This document shows positions 9,429-19,359 of a stretch of DNA of 64,000 nucleotides, piece by piece. The DNA comes from Methanococcoides sp. LMO-2. GTDB taxonomy: Archaea; Halobacteriota; Methanosarcinia; Methanosarcinales; Methanosarcinaceae. The notes beneath the pieces were generated by a model. The model did not search any database. It was not told the DNA's origin and worked only from the letters and a program-made list of their open reading frames with translations. Every line of letters starts with the position of its first letter. Positions within the stretch are counted from its first letter, which is position 1. The position numbers and the translations under genes were made by a program. Location: positions 124,001 to 188,000 of the forward strand of contig NZ_JBCAUS010000002.1 in assembly GCF_038432375.1 (NCBI RefSeq). Reading direction: 5' to 3'.

Positions 9429-10428
9429 ATTTATGGAAAAACATCTACACGGCAGTTCAAAACTTATCAATAAATCAGAAGGAATTGATGGTAATTTTGA
9501 TTTGTTCTTTTTCTCAGTAGGATGGGAATCTAGATGCACTAAAATTGCCGAATACGATCAAGGTCGTTTCAATTTTAAATCTGCTATTATATTGTCATTT
9601 AATTTGAATGATGAAAAAGGTTATTTAGATTCATACATGGATAAAATTACATCTTTTGCTGAAAAAAAATCTGTTTTTGTTAATGTTGGAGAAGCAGTAG
9701 ATAATTATGATAATTTGGATTTTATTGGAAGAAAACTTGAAAAGATTATAATAAATCATTTCAACACATTAAATAGACCTTTAAAGATAGGTTTCGATAT
9801 TTCAAGTTGTCCACGATACTTTTATTTGCGTATCTTAGGATTTTGCTTAAAATACAATATAACACAAAAAATATCCTTTTTTTATTCGGAAGGCGTCTAT
9901 AAAAGTAGTGGTAAAAATTTTGTTCATTCTGAAGGTGACTGGAAGATTGTAGAAATGACTGATTTTTCCAGCTCCTTTGACCCAGAATATCAAAATTTCT
10001 ATGTTGTAGCAGCAGGCTTCGAAGGATCTAAGTATAGAAATCTGATATATCAGTATGAACCAGATGAAATAGGTATTCTTGTACCCAAGCCAGGTTTTAA
10101 ACCTGAATATGTAAAAAAATCTATAATTGAATATGAAATTCTAAGGGACAAGTACTATATACCAGATGAGAATATTGTGGAAGCACCTGCTGGAGATGCG
10201 GTAGCGGCATGGAAAGCACTTACAAATTCACATCTGAATAAAGATAATTACAATATCACATATCTGACTGTGGGACCTAAACCCCATGTTCTTGCGATGG
10301 GTGTTCATGGATTCCTATCTAAAAATATAATCATAACATATCGTGTTCCTGATGGATATACTCGAATGGAAGTAGAAGCATCTAAAAATTTTTGGCAATA
10401 TGATATTGAAAATATGATTTTTATTTAA
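9418..10428 (+). CDS. Unknown protein with two similar Rossmann-like halves, accessory operon
   Basis: A 336-residue protein that I do not recognise. Its two halves resemble each other: a strand ending in a glycine-aromatic-glutamate motif (FFFSVGWESRC near residue 28; YVVAAGFEGSKYRN near 200), then a hydrophobic strand (AIILSFN; IGILVPKPG), then a later strand-loop (LKIGFDISSCPR; ITYLTVGPKP). This is compatible with a duplicated Rossmann-like ligand-sensing fold such as CARF/SAVED, but that is inference only. No signal peptide or membrane segment. ATG 9418 is chosen over 9397 since it gives an 11-base overlap with the upstream gene, in line with translational coupling. It sits between the ATPase and the adenine methyltransferase and shares their A+T-rich composition. 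Confidence 0.75.
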   Translation: MPTEFMEKHLHGSSKLINKSEGIDGNFDLFFFSVGWESRCTKIAEYDQGRFNFKSAIILSFNLNDEKGYLDSYMDKITSFAEKKSVFVNVGEAVDNYDNLDFIGRKLEKIIINHFNTLNRPLKIGFDISSCPRYFYLRILGFCLKYNITQKISFFYSEGVYKSSGKNFVHSEGDWKIVEMTDFSSSFDPEYQNFYVVAAGFEGSKYRNLIYQYEPDEIGILVPKPGFKPEYVKKSIIEYEILRDKYYIPDENIVEAPAGDAVAAWKALTNSHLNKDNYNITYLTVGPKPHVLAMGVHGFLSKNIIITYRVPDGYTRMEVEASKNFWQYDIENMIFI

Positions 10429-10451
10429 ATATTTCTTAAATATGGAAAAAC

Positions 10452-11330
<879 letters not shown>

Positions 11331-11398
11331 CAAAATTGAACTTTTATTTTCTCTCTATCTCATTCACTTAACATTTTCATTCGTTGCCCCGTTAATGT

Positions 11399-11408
11399 CA
11401 TATATAGC
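11399..11408 (+). promoter_or_regulatory. Probable TATA box of the aconitase gene
   Basis: CATATATAGC lies in the 201-base space after the A+T-rich operon and would place the transcript start near 11425-11435, giving an untranslated leader of about 100 bases before acnB. Position and sequence fit an archaeal TATA element; no mapping data. Confidence 0.45.
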
Positions 11409-11531
11409 AAACACGGATTATCAGCATCATATTTACAGGCAATCAAATGCTTTTTTTAGGGCAATCACACAGGGAAAAAGCTATACAGTTGCCAATGCGG
11501 CGAAAACGCAATTTCTAATGGAGGATAAAAG

Positions 11532-14063
11532 ATGATCGAAGCTTATCTAAAACACGAAGAAGAGAGGAACGCTCAGGGTATTCCTGCACTTCCTCTGAAT
11601 CCGGAACAGACCTCTGAACTTTGTGAATTGTTACAAAATCCTCCTGCAGGTAAGGAAGAGTTCCTGCTCAACCTGTTCACTGAAAGGATCTCTCCAGGTG
11701 TGGACCCGGCTGCAAAGGTCAAGGCAGATTTCCTTGGTAAGATACTCTCAGGAGATGCTTCTTCTCCGTTTATAGACAAGAAAGAAGCCATCAGGATCCT
11801 CGGGACCATGATCGGCGGTTACAATGTCGAATACCTTATCGAAGCCCTCAAAGATGGCGAAGTAGCAGATGATGCTGCATGTGCACTTTCAGGCATAACT
11901 CTTGTCTACGAAGCCTTTGACGAGATCGTGGAACTGGCAAAGACAAATGAAGCTGCCAAGAAGGTCCTTGAGAGCTGGGCCAAAGCAGAGTGGTTCACAA
12001 GCAGACCGGGCATCCCTGAGACCATCACTGTAAAGGTGTTCAAGGTCGACGGCGAGATCAACACTGATGATTTCTCCCCTGCAAGTGCTGCATGGAGCCG
12101 CCCGGACATACCTCTTCATGCACTGGAAATGGGCAATACCCGCTTCCCCGGTGGAATCGAGGAAATGGCAGAATGGCGTGAGGAAGGACACGAGGTTGCC
12201 TTTGTGGCTGACGTTGTGGGAACCGGTTCTTCCCGTAAGTCTGCCTGTAACAGTGTGCTCTGGCACATCGGCCAGGACATACCATACGTTCCGAACAAAC
12301 GCCGTGGCTGCGTGATCATTGGTACCGCCATCGCTCCTATCTTCTTTAACACAGCTGAGGACTCAGGTGCACTGCCTCTTCAAATGGACATCAGCAAGAT
12401 CAACAAAGATGACATCATCACCATCAACACCGTAAAGGGTGAGGTAACAGATGAGAGTGGCAATATCCTCTCCACTTTTGACCTCAAACCCAACACCATT
12501 GCAGACGAATACCGTGCCGGAGGTCGTATTCCTTTAATTATCGGTCGCTCTTTGACCACCAAGGCCCGTGAGGCACTTGGACTGCCTGAGACAGACATAT
12601 TCACAAAGCCAGATAATCCGGTCCCGGCACAGGGACAGGGCTACTCTCTTGCACAGAAGATAGTTGGTCGTGCATGTGGTGTGGATGGAATTCTCCCAGG
12701 TACTGCCTGTGAGCCAATAATGACCACAGTGGGTTCCCAGGATACCACAGGTCCAATGACCGCTGACGAGCTTACAGAGCTTGCCTGCCTGAAGTTCCAG
12801 GCACCAATGTTCATGCAGTCATTCTGTCACACTGCAGCTTACCCCAAGCCTGCAGATGTGAAGATGCACAAATCACTTCCGAACTTCGTTTCCGATCGTG
12901 CTGGTGTAGCTTTGAAACCCGGGGATGGAGTAATCCACAGCTGGCTCAACCGCCTGCTTGTCCCGGACACAGTAGGTACCGGTGGCGACTCTCACACCAG
13001 GTTCCCTATAGGCATATCATTCCCTGCAGGCTCCGGACTGGTGGCTTTCGCAGGTGCCCTTGGTTTCATGCCTCTGGACATGCCGGAATCCGTTCTGGTA
13101 CGTTTCAGTGGGAAGCTTAACCCGGGCATAACACTGCGTGATGTTGTTAACGCTATACCATACTATGCTATCAAGCAGGGCCTGATGACCGTACCAAAGA
13201 AGAACAAGATCAACATCTTCAACGGTCGTATCCTCGAGATAGAAGGACTTCCTGACCTTACAGCCGAGCAGGCTTTCGAACTTACAGATTCCGCTGCAGA
13301 GCGCTCAGCTGCAGCCGGTTGCATCCAGCTTAGTGAGGAGTCTGTATCCACTTTCCTGCGCTCCAACCTTGCACTGATGAAGAAGATGATCAGGGACGGA
13401 TACAGTGATGCAGATACTCTCCAGAAGCGTATCGAAGCTGTTGAGGAGTGGCTGGAATCCCCAAGCCTGCTCAAGGCTGATCCGAATGCTGAATATGCAG
13501 CTGTCATAGAGATCGATCTTGCAGATATCAAGGAACCGATCCTCGCATGTCCGAACGATCCTGATGATGTCAAACTGCTTTCCGAGGTTGCAGGTACTGA
13601 GATCCAGGACGTTTTCATAGGCTCATGCATGACAAACATCGGACACTTCCGCGCCGCTGCAGCTATCTGGAGCGACCAGAAGTTCAATCCTGACGTCCGT
13701 ACCTGGATCTGCCCACCTACAAAAATGGATCAGGCACAGCTCAAGGAAGAATCCGTTTTTTCAGTGTACAGTCAGGTTGGTGCTCGCATCGAGATCGCAG
13801 GATGCTCACTGTGCATGGGTAACCAGGCTCGTGTACCGGATGGATCCACAGTGTTCTCCACAAGCACCCGTAACTTTGACAACCGTGTGGGTGACGGAGC
13901 TCAGGTCTACCTTGGTTCAGCAGAGCTTGGAGCTGTAGTTACCAACCTTGGCAGGATGCCAACTGTTGAGGAGTACATGGAAGCTTACAAAGAGAAGATC
14001 GAGCCAAAACAGGATGAGATCTACAGGTACCTCCAGTTCGATGAGATGGAAGAATACCAGTAA
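11532..14063 (+). CDS. acnB: Aconitate hydratase, AcnB type
   Basis: An 843-residue [4Fe-4S] enzyme that interconverts citrate and isocitrate. The domain order is that of AcnB: an N-terminal HEAT-like domain (about 1-160), the swivel domain (about 165-370, containing GTGSSRKSACNSV) and the three catalytic domains. Cluster ligands are C699 (GSCMTN) and C758/C761 (GCSLCMGN). Length is normal for AcnB (about 850). ATG 11532 is preceded by GGAGGAT. Together with the 2-oxoacid:ferredoxin oxidoreductase genes at 14760-17358 it belongs to the partial tricarboxylic acid pathway to 2-oxoglutarate used for glutamate synthesis. A strong hairpin terminator follows, so it is probably transcribed alone. 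Confidence 0.95.
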   Translation: MIEAYLKHEEERNAQGIPALPLNPEQTSELCELLQNPPAGKEEFLLNLFTERISPGVDPAAKVKADFLGKILSGDASSPFIDKKEAIRILGTMIGGYNVEYLIEALKDGEVADDAACALSGITLVYEAFDEIVELAKTNEAAKKVLESWAKAEWFTSRPGIPETITVKVFKVDGEINTDDFSPASAAWSRPDIPLHALEMGNTRFPGGIEEMAEWREEGHEVAFVADVVGTGSSRKSACNSVLWHIGQDIPYVPNKRRGCVIIGTAIAPIFFNTAEDSGALPLQMDISKINKDDIITINTVKGEVTDESGNILSTFDLKPNTIADEYRAGGRIPLIIGRSLTTKAREALGLPETDIFTKPDNPVPAQGQGYSLAQKIVGRACGVDGILPGTACEPIMTTVGSQDTTGPMTADELTELACLKFQAPMFMQSFCHTAAYPKPADVKMHKSLPNFVSDRAGVALKPGDGVIHSWLNRLLVPDTVGTGGDSHTRFPIGISFPAGSGLVAFAGALGFMPLDMPESVLVRFSGKLNPGITLRDVVNAIPYYAIKQGLMTVPKKNKINIFNGRILEIEGLPDLTAEQAFELTDSAAERSAAAGCIQLSEESVSTFLRSNLALMKKMIRDGYSDADTLQKRIEAVEEWLESPSLLKADPNAEYAAVIEIDLADIKEPILACPNDPDDVKLLSEVAGTEIQDVFIGSCMTNIGHFRAAAAIWSDQKFNPDVRTWICPPTKMDQAQLKEESVFSVYSQVGARIEIAGCSLCMGNQARVPDGSTVFSTSTRNFDNRVGDGAQVYLGSAELGAVVTNLGRMPTVEEYMEAYKEKIEPKQDEIYRYLQFDEMEEYQ

Positions 14064-14122
14064 TCGAATTGTAGAATCATCTGTGAATACTTCTAAAATG
14101 CGTAATTTCAAAGCGCATTAAC

Positions 14123-14158
14123 AATGGGCATATATAATGCCCATTTTCTGTCTTTTTT
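14123..14158 (+). terminator. Hairpin plus T-rich tract after acnB
   Basis: A perfect 8-base stem AATGGGCA (14123-14130) and TGCCCATT (14138-14145) with a 7-base loop is followed by a T-rich run to 14158. A smaller inverted pair AATGCG/CGCATT lies just upstream (14097-14119). Placed 60 bases after the acnB stop, this looks like a transcription terminator. Confidence 0.75.
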
Positions 14159-14299
14159 GTAAATCCTTATTTCTAAGAGCTCATCAAATCAGTATGGCAA
14201 AATTTGTGAGCTGATTTAGTGGACTTAATTATATAGCTCATTCTCCACCAAAAACTTAAATCAGTTCAAACTCATATTTGAGTTGGGAGTGATAATTGT

Positions 14300-14671
14300 A
14301 TGCCAGCTATTGCACATTTTGACCTGCCGGCCGATGACCTTGAGCGGGCAAGGAAGTTCTATACTGAACTATTTGACTGGAAAATAGAGAAAGTTGAGGG
14401 ACCATTTGAGTATTACTTCATCGAGACCACAGACCTTGAAGGCAATCCAGGTGTAGCAGGAGGGATGGGTCTTCGAGGAAGTCCTGAACAGAGGATAACC
14501 AATTTTGTTGAAGTAACCTCGGTGGACGAATATTGCGACCGCGTGAAGGAACTCGGTGGCATGGTGCTTCAGACAAAGATGCCCGTGCCGGGCTATGGTT
14601 ATCTTGCAGTTTGCATGGATACCGAAGAGAACACTTTTGGTTTATGGGAAATTGATGAGAACGCAGAGTAA
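14300..14671 (+). CDS. VOC (glyoxalase/bleomycin resistance) family protein
   Basis: A 123-residue single-domain protein of the vicinal oxygen chelate superfamily. The start AIAHFDLPADDLERARKFY, with the metal-ligand histidine H6, and the end FGLWEID are standard for this family (DUF/VOC proteins of the CFP-30 kind). The family covers glyoxalases, dioxygenases and resistance proteins; the substrate is unknown. ATG 14300 follows GTGAT at 14289-14293. It lies between acnB and korA but has its own upstream A+T-rich promoter region and a spacing of 88 bases to korA, so co-transcription is uncertain. Confidence 0.88.
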   Translation: MPAIAHFDLPADDLERARKFYTELFDWKIEKVEGPFEYYFIETTDLEGNPGVAGGMGLRGSPEQRITNFVEVTSVDEYCDRVKELGGMVLQTKMPVPGYGYLAVCMDTEENTFGLWEIDENAE

Positions 14672-14759
14672 GGTCGTGATCTGGATAAATTGATCTTGAT
14701 AGGCGCCTTAAGTTCAATTTGATCTGGTCTGATCTGCTACTGACTAAAGGGGAAACAAA

Positions 14760-16496
14760 ATGAGTACAGATCTTGTAATAAGAGTAGGAGGAACCGCAGG
14801 CCAGGGATTGCAGACCATAGGGGTCGCACTTGCAAAGACCTTCAAGAAAAGCGGTTTCAACGTATTTGCCACACAGTTCTATCTTTCAAGGGTAAGAGGT
14901 GGTCATAACACGTTCCAGGTACGTGTAAGCGATGAACCAATAAGGGCAATGACCGAGAGGGTGGATATACTGATAGCTCTCGATGAGGAATCCATTGAGG
15001 AGCAGGTCGAGGAAATGACCGATGGGGTCATCATATTTGATAGTGATGTCATTAAGATCGATAACAACACTGATACTAACAACGGTCTCTTTTTCCACGT
15101 CCCGATGCTGAAGATCGCAAAGGATGTCTGTGGTAACAAGATCTATTCCAATTCCGTGGCAAGTGGTGCTGCCCTCGGCCTGATGTGCTTTGAGTTCGAT
15201 TACCTTGCAAAGGTGCTGACAGAAGCTTTCAGGAAGAAAGGTGATGAGATCGTTGATAACAACGTCAAGGCAGCACGAGCAGGTTATGATTATGCCAGGG
15301 AGAACTACTCTTCAGGTTGCAAGTTCTCTGTGGGTGAACCTACGGACAGGGATGGGAGGATGCTCATTGCAGGCAACGATGCGGTAGGACTTGGTGCTCT
15401 TGCTGCAGGCTTACAGTTCCTGGCAGCATATCCCATGACACCATCTACCGGGGTCATGACCTATGTGGCTGCAAATGCTGATGATTTCAACGTTGTCGTC
15501 GAGCAGGCGGAAGATGAGATCGCTGCTCTGAATATGGTCCTCGGCGCTTCCTTTGCCGGTGCCAGGGCGATGACAACGACCTCGGGTGGCGGATTTTCCC
15601 TTATGGCCGAGGCCTTGGGACTTGCCGGAATAACAGAGACGCCTGCCGTAATATTCCTGTCCCAGCGGCCCGGGCCTGCTACGGGACTTCCTACTATGAC
15701 CGAGCAGGGTGACCTTCAGTTCGTGCTGACCGCAGCACAGGGTGAGTTCCCTCGCTGTGTGCTGGCTCCGGGAACACCTGATGATTGCTTCTACCTGACA
15801 GCTGAAGCGTTCAATATTGCTGACAAATACCAGATCCCGGTCTTCGTCATGAGCGACCAGTATCTTGCAGATTCCCTTTTCACGTGTGAGAAGTTCGATC
15901 CGTCAAAGGTTACGATCAACAGGTATCTCCTATCAGACGAAGAACTGGACGAAAAAGGTGAGTATAAACGTTATGAGATCACCCCGACAGGTATATCACC
16001 GCGTGCTATTCCCGGCCAGGCAGGAGCGTTGGTGGCAGCTGACAGTGATGAACACAATGAATACGGTCACATTGACCAGACCATTGAGAACCGCATCCTG
16101 ATGAACGAAAAGAGGATGAAGAAACTTGAGCTCCTGAGAGAGGAGATTAAACCACCACATCTGTACGGTCCCAAAGATGCTCAGATAACACTTGTTGGCT
16201 GGGGTTCCACCTATGGTCCTCTCATGGAGGTTGTGAACATCCTCATAAATGAAGGACATTCGGTGAACCACTTGCACTTCACCCATGTTTTCCCTCTGCC
16301 TGTAGAGTCCGTCAGTGACGTTCTTGGAAATTCAGAGAAGATCGTCTGCGTGGAGAACAACGCAACAGGACAGTTCGCAAGATTGCTGGAATGTGAGACC
16401 GGGGTAAAGATCTCCGAAAAGATCCTGAGGTCGGATGGTAAACCATACAGTCCGGAATCCATAATTCGTGAGCTGAGAGAAAAGGAGGTGATCTGA
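14760..16496 (+). CDS. korA: 2-oxoacid:ferredoxin oxidoreductase, fused gamma-alpha subunit (KorA type)
   Basis: A 578-residue subunit. Residues 1-190 are the gamma domain (VGGTAGQGLQTIGVALAK, then FYLSRVRGGHNTFQVRV); from about 200 comes the alpha/pyrimidine domain (GNDAVGLGALAAGLQFL, YPMTPSTGV), and the last 120 residues are the C-terminal domain of the alpha chain (LVGWGSTYGP). This gamma-alpha fusion with a separate beta chain is the two-subunit 2-oxoacid oxidoreductase. Probable reaction: interconversion of 2-oxoglutarate, CoA and ferredoxin with succinyl-CoA, though the substrate range of the class is broad. AGGGGAAA precedes ATG 14760. The beta subunit begins 1 base after its stop, so the two are one operon. 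Confidence 0.93.
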   Translation: MSTDLVIRVGGTAGQGLQTIGVALAKTFKKSGFNVFATQFYLSRVRGGHNTFQVRVSDEPIRAMTERVDILIALDEESIEEQVEEMTDGVIIFDSDVIKIDNNTDTNNGLFFHVPMLKIAKDVCGNKIYSNSVASGAALGLMCFEFDYLAKVLTEAFRKKGDEIVDNNVKAARAGYDYARENYSSGCKFSVGEPTDRDGRMLIAGNDAVGLGALAAGLQFLAAYPMTPSTGVMTYVAANADDFNVVVEQAEDEIAALNMVLGASFAGARAMTTTSGGGFSLMAEALGLAGITETPAVIFLSQRPGPATGLPTMTEQGDLQFVLTAAQGEFPRCVLAPGTPDDCFYLTAEAFNIADKYQIPVFVMSDQYLADSLFTCEKFDPSKVTINRYLLSDEELDEKGEYKRYEITPTGISPRAIPGQAGALVAADSDEHNEYGHIDQTIENRILMNEKRMKKLELLREEIKPPHLYGPKDAQITLVGWGSTYGPLMEVVNILINEGHSVNHLHFTHVFPLPVESVSDVLGNSEKIVCVENNATGQFARLLECETGVKISEKILRSDGKPYSPESIIRELREKEVI

Positions 16497-16497
16497 T

Positions 16498-17358
16498 ATG
16501 GTCAGTGTGGAAGATTACGGTGAATTTGAGACGGAATGGTGTCCCGGTTGCGGGAATTTCATGATACTAAAGGCTGTGAAGCGTGCTCTTGCAGAACTTG
16601 GAAGATCTCCTGATGAGGTATTGATCACATCAGGTATCGGACAATCAAGCAAATTGCCACATTACCTGAAATGCAATCTCTTCAATGGGCTTCATGGAAG
16701 GTCCCTGCCTCCTGCGATAGGTGCTAAGGTTGCAAACCATGAACTGACGGTTCTTGCTGTTACGGGAGACGGTGATTGCTATGGTGAAGGTGGAAATCAT
16801 TTCATACACAACGTCAGGAGAAATCCAAATATAACCCTGATCGTGCATGACAACCAGATATATGGCCTTACCAAAGGGCAGGCTTCGCCTACAAGTGAGC
16901 CTGGAATGAAAACTAAGGTGCAGACACATGGAGTATTCAACACTCCGCTGAACCCACTGTCCCTTGCTATCTCTCTTGACTGCTCATTTGTAAGCAGGGG
17001 TTTTGCAGGTGATGTCTCTCACCTTACAGAGCTTATCAAAAAAGCCATACAGCACAAGGGTTTCTCTCTTGTGGACGTGCTTCAGCCATGTGTTTCCTTT
17101 AACAAGCTCAACACTTTCAGCTGGTACTCGGAAAGGGTCTACAGGATGGAAGAAGAGGGTGATGGGTATGATCCGGGTGATCGGGTGCAGGCCTTTGAAA
17201 GATCACTGGAATGGGGAGAAAGGATACCTCTTGGTGTCTTTTACGTGAATGAGAAACCTACGTTCGAAGACCATCTTGATGTGTTGAGGTCAGGGCCTTT
17301 GGTTACCAATAAAGCTGATCCAAAGAAAGTGGATGAACTTCTTGAAAGGTTCATCTGA
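16498..17358 (+). CDS. korB: 2-oxoacid:ferredoxin oxidoreductase, beta subunit (KorB type)
   Basis: A 286-residue thiamine pyrophosphate-binding subunit. WCPGCGNF at residues 13-20 supplies two cluster cysteines, TGDGDCYGEGGNHFIHNVR is the TPP/Mg motif (GDG...N), and PCVSFNKLNTF holds the third-region cysteine typical of KorB. Length fits the family (about 280-300). It starts 1 base after korA and pairs with it to form the enzyme. No ferredoxin-domain (delta) gene is next to it, so electrons presumably go to a free ferredoxin. The gene ends 13 bases from a convergent transporter gene. Confidence 0.94.
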   Translation: MVSVEDYGEFETEWCPGCGNFMILKAVKRALAELGRSPDEVLITSGIGQSSKLPHYLKCNLFNGLHGRSLPPAIGAKVANHELTVLAVTGDGDCYGEGGNHFIHNVRRNPNITLIVHDNQIYGLTKGQASPTSEPGMKTKVQTHGVFNTPLNPLSLAISLDCSFVSRGFAGDVSHLTELIKKAIQHKGFSLVDVLQPCVSFNKLNTFSWYSERVYRMEEEGDGYDPGDRVQAFERSLEWGERIPLGVFYVNEKPTFEDHLDVLRSGPLVTNKADPKKVDELLERFI

Positions 17359-17371
17359 TCTTTCTTTTTTA

Positions 17372-18019
17372 TCACATCAGCATGGAAATTTTGTTGTAAT
17401 TGAAAATGAACCAGCCACCAAATATCATCATGAGACTACCACATAGGTACAATACTTTCTTGTGGGTTCTTCTGGAGATGAACTCGTTACCTTTTGCTGC
17501 TGATGAGGATACTGTAACAAGGAAACCAAGATCAGCAATCCAGTGTCCGATCACAAATGCAACTATTGCAACAGCTCCTATAAGGTATTCCTGAAGTATT
17601 ATGGCACTTCCTGCTGTAAGCCACCAGAGTACATAGGTTGGGTTTAGTGCAGAGGTCAGAATTCCTGCAAGGATCGGATTCTTTACTATCTTAGCTTTTC
17701 TGGCCGCTCCGGATATGTCCATGGTGGAGATGTCTTTTGCACTTTTAAAGATCACCAGGCCGAACAGTATCATTATAATGCCACCAACAATTGACATGTA
17801 GGCAATTGTATCATTTCCGATTAGGGAGGATATTCCTCCGATTATCAGGAGTATCAGGGCTATCTCTACCAGTGAGTGCCCAATGAAGACAAATGGACCG
17901 CTACGCCAGCCTTTTTCAAGCGACAATCCAATTGTGGCGAACATCATGGGTCCGGGGATCAGTGCAGCAGAAACGCCGATGGTAAATCCCAGGATCATTG
18001 CTTTGATAAGTTCTATCAT
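17372..18019 (-). CDS. LysE-family transporter
   Basis: A membrane protein of about 215 residues with six hydrophobic helices, matching the LysE/RhtB exporters of amino acids. The N-terminal GFTIGVSAALIPGPMMFATI carries the conserved PGP motif, and NPTYVLWWLTAG is the second conserved loop. An upstream ATG at 18049 would add ten residues (MGYITEPLII), but the family normally starts with the short sequence used here, and an A+T-rich TATA-like stretch GTTATATAAC (18036-18045) overlaps the extension. Substrate unknown. It converges on korB and is followed upstream by a separate membrane-protein gene on the same strand. Confidence 0.88.
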   Translation of the reverse strand: MIELIKAMILGFTIGVSAALIPGPMMFATIGLSLEKGWRSGPFVFIGHSLVEIALILLIIGGISSLIGNDTIAYMSIVGGIIMILFGLVIFKSAKDISTMDISGAARKAKIVKNPILAGILTSALNPTYVLWWLTAGSAIILQEYLIGAVAIVAFVIGHWIADLGFLVTVSSSAAKGNEFISRRTHKKVLYLCGSLMMIFGGWFIFNYNKISMLM

Positions 18020-18117
18020 AATTATCAGGGGTTCAGTTATATAACCCAATTATAAAATTATGTGTATAAATATTTGATGGCGCTGCAACTTGAAATGTTT
18101 TGCAATCCTCGATATAT

Positions 18118-18954
18118 TTAGTGGAAGTCAATAGATATATTCCTGATAAAAAGTCGGTATAACCCTATTCCTGTTGCAATGCACCACAGTAAAGGCCAGA
18201 ATCCGTTTTGATCGATATCTATCAAAGTAAATGTAATTACAGTCAGCAGGAATAGTACCATTGTAAGTTTTACTCTTATTGTTTCAAGAGGTTCACCGGT
18301 CCGGTCACTTTTGCTTTTGATCTTTTCCGAGCTGAGTAAAGGAAGCAGGAACAAAAATATCATGGAAATGAGGGCTACAATTCTTGTTATTGAGAACTCT
18401 GCAATTGCATTCTCATTTCCTTTTTGGATCATGAATAAAGTGATAACTGCCATTATTATCGCTGCGGACAGATGGACCTTCTCAGGACCAGATAGCCTGC
18501 TGTCAATAAAAAGGGCAGCAGCTGTAAGTATTCCAAAGATCCAGAAGATCTCGTGGGAGAGATACGCCGCTATCAGTAATGCAGCCATGATGTCCAGTAT
18601 CCCTGCTTTTGATCCGGTCGAACGGTTCACTATGCGTGATATAAGAAGGATCCAATACATGGCAAGCAATGGCTGTATTCCATAGATCATTGCAGGGATG
18701 AGTGAAAGTATAACAGGAACAAAGGCTGCTATCTCATGGTCAGGATCGATCTCTCTAGAGATTGCCCAGACCAGAAATACGGATATGCCTGCCTTTAAGC
18801 CATATATGGCTGCAGCGATGACATCTTTGTTAGAAGCAAAATTAAAGAGTGAAGAAATGATAATGACGATCAGGCATATCAGCAAGATAAGGCGGTTGGT
18901 AGGATAGTCCGGGTCCAGTGAACGATTTATGGATGTTATCCGGTATCTGTCCAT
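18118..18954 (-). CDS. Multi-pass membrane protein of unknown function
   Basis: A 278-residue protein with about eight or nine hydrophobic helices (for example LILLICLIVIIISSLFNFA, AAIYGLKAGISVFLVWAIS, LISMIFLFLLPLLSS). I do not recognise a family; charged residues lie mostly in the N-terminal 17 residues and in short loops. There is no signal peptide apart from the first helix and no enzymatic motif is evident. It lies 99 bases upstream of the LysE-family gene on the same strand and shares an intergenic region with a divergent small basic protein gene. The reading frame is well supported by length and hydrophobic periodicity; the function is not. Confidence 0.75.
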   Translation of the reverse strand: MDRYRITSINRSLDPDYPTNRLILLICLIVIIISSLFNFASNKDVIAAAIYGLKAGISVFLVWAISREIDPDHEIAAFVPVILSLIPAMIYGIQPLLAMYWILLISRIVNRSTGSKAGILDIMAALLIAAYLSHEIFWIFGILTAAALFIDSRLSGPEKVHLSAAIIMAVITLFMIQKGNENAIAEFSITRIVALISMIFLFLLPLLSSEKIKSKSDRTGEPLETIRVKLTMVLFLLTVITFTLIDIDQNGFWPLLWCIATGIGLYRLFIRNISIDFH

Positions 18955-19034
18955 ACATTAAATGTGTTGTTCTTAAACTTTAAAGTTTCTGATCCCGGAT
19001 CTAAAAAATTCCATATCAGAATCGAATGCCATCA

Positions 19035-19044
19035 TTTTATATAG
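19035..19044 (+). promoter_or_regulatory. TATA box of the small basic protein gene
   Basis: TTTTATATAG is centred about 29 bases before ATG 19069, which predicts a transcript start within a few bases of the ATG, i.e. a leaderless or nearly leaderless mRNA. Confidence 0.6.
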
Positions 19045-19068
19045 TTTGGACTTCAAAATAAGCACCCT

Positions 19069-19200
19069 ATGGCAATGTCTAAGAAGGATCTGGCAAGGAA
19101 AAGTGGAAAGAAGAAAGAGAAACTTGCTGAGCTTGAAGAAAAAGCAGCTGCCGGTGATGGAGCCGCTAAGAAGAAGCTCGCAAAACTGAAAAAGAAATAA
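19069..19200 (+). CDS. Small, highly basic 43-residue protein
   Basis: A 43-residue protein consisting almost entirely of Lys, Ala, Glu and Leu: MAMSKKDLARKSGKKKEKL, then ELEEKAAAGDGAAKKKLAK and a lysine-rich end. It should form a basic amphipathic helix and could bind nucleic acid or ribosomes; this is inference. ATG 19069 is placed about 29 bases after a clear TATA box with no ribosome binding site, so translation is probably leaderless; a second ATG at 19075 is possible. The stop is followed by T-rich runs (19208-19238) that can act as terminator. I do not recall a named family. Confidence 0.65.
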   Translation: MAMSKKDLARKSGKKKEKLAELEEKAAAGDGAAKKKLAKLKKK

Positions 19201-19359
19201 GATCGATTATCTCTTTTTCATTTTTCATCTCTTTTTTACAAAAGTATTTCAACATTATTTGAAGCGTAGCTGTTAAATGCTCATATTGTCCATTCTTATT
19301 TTGACTATTGGTAGAATATTGGTACTCTATCATAACAGAAAAATAAGGATTGGATCAAA

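Noticed and set aside
12067-12315. Plus- and minus-strand short frames inside acnB
   Set aside because: Shadow frames of a conserved full-length aconitase.
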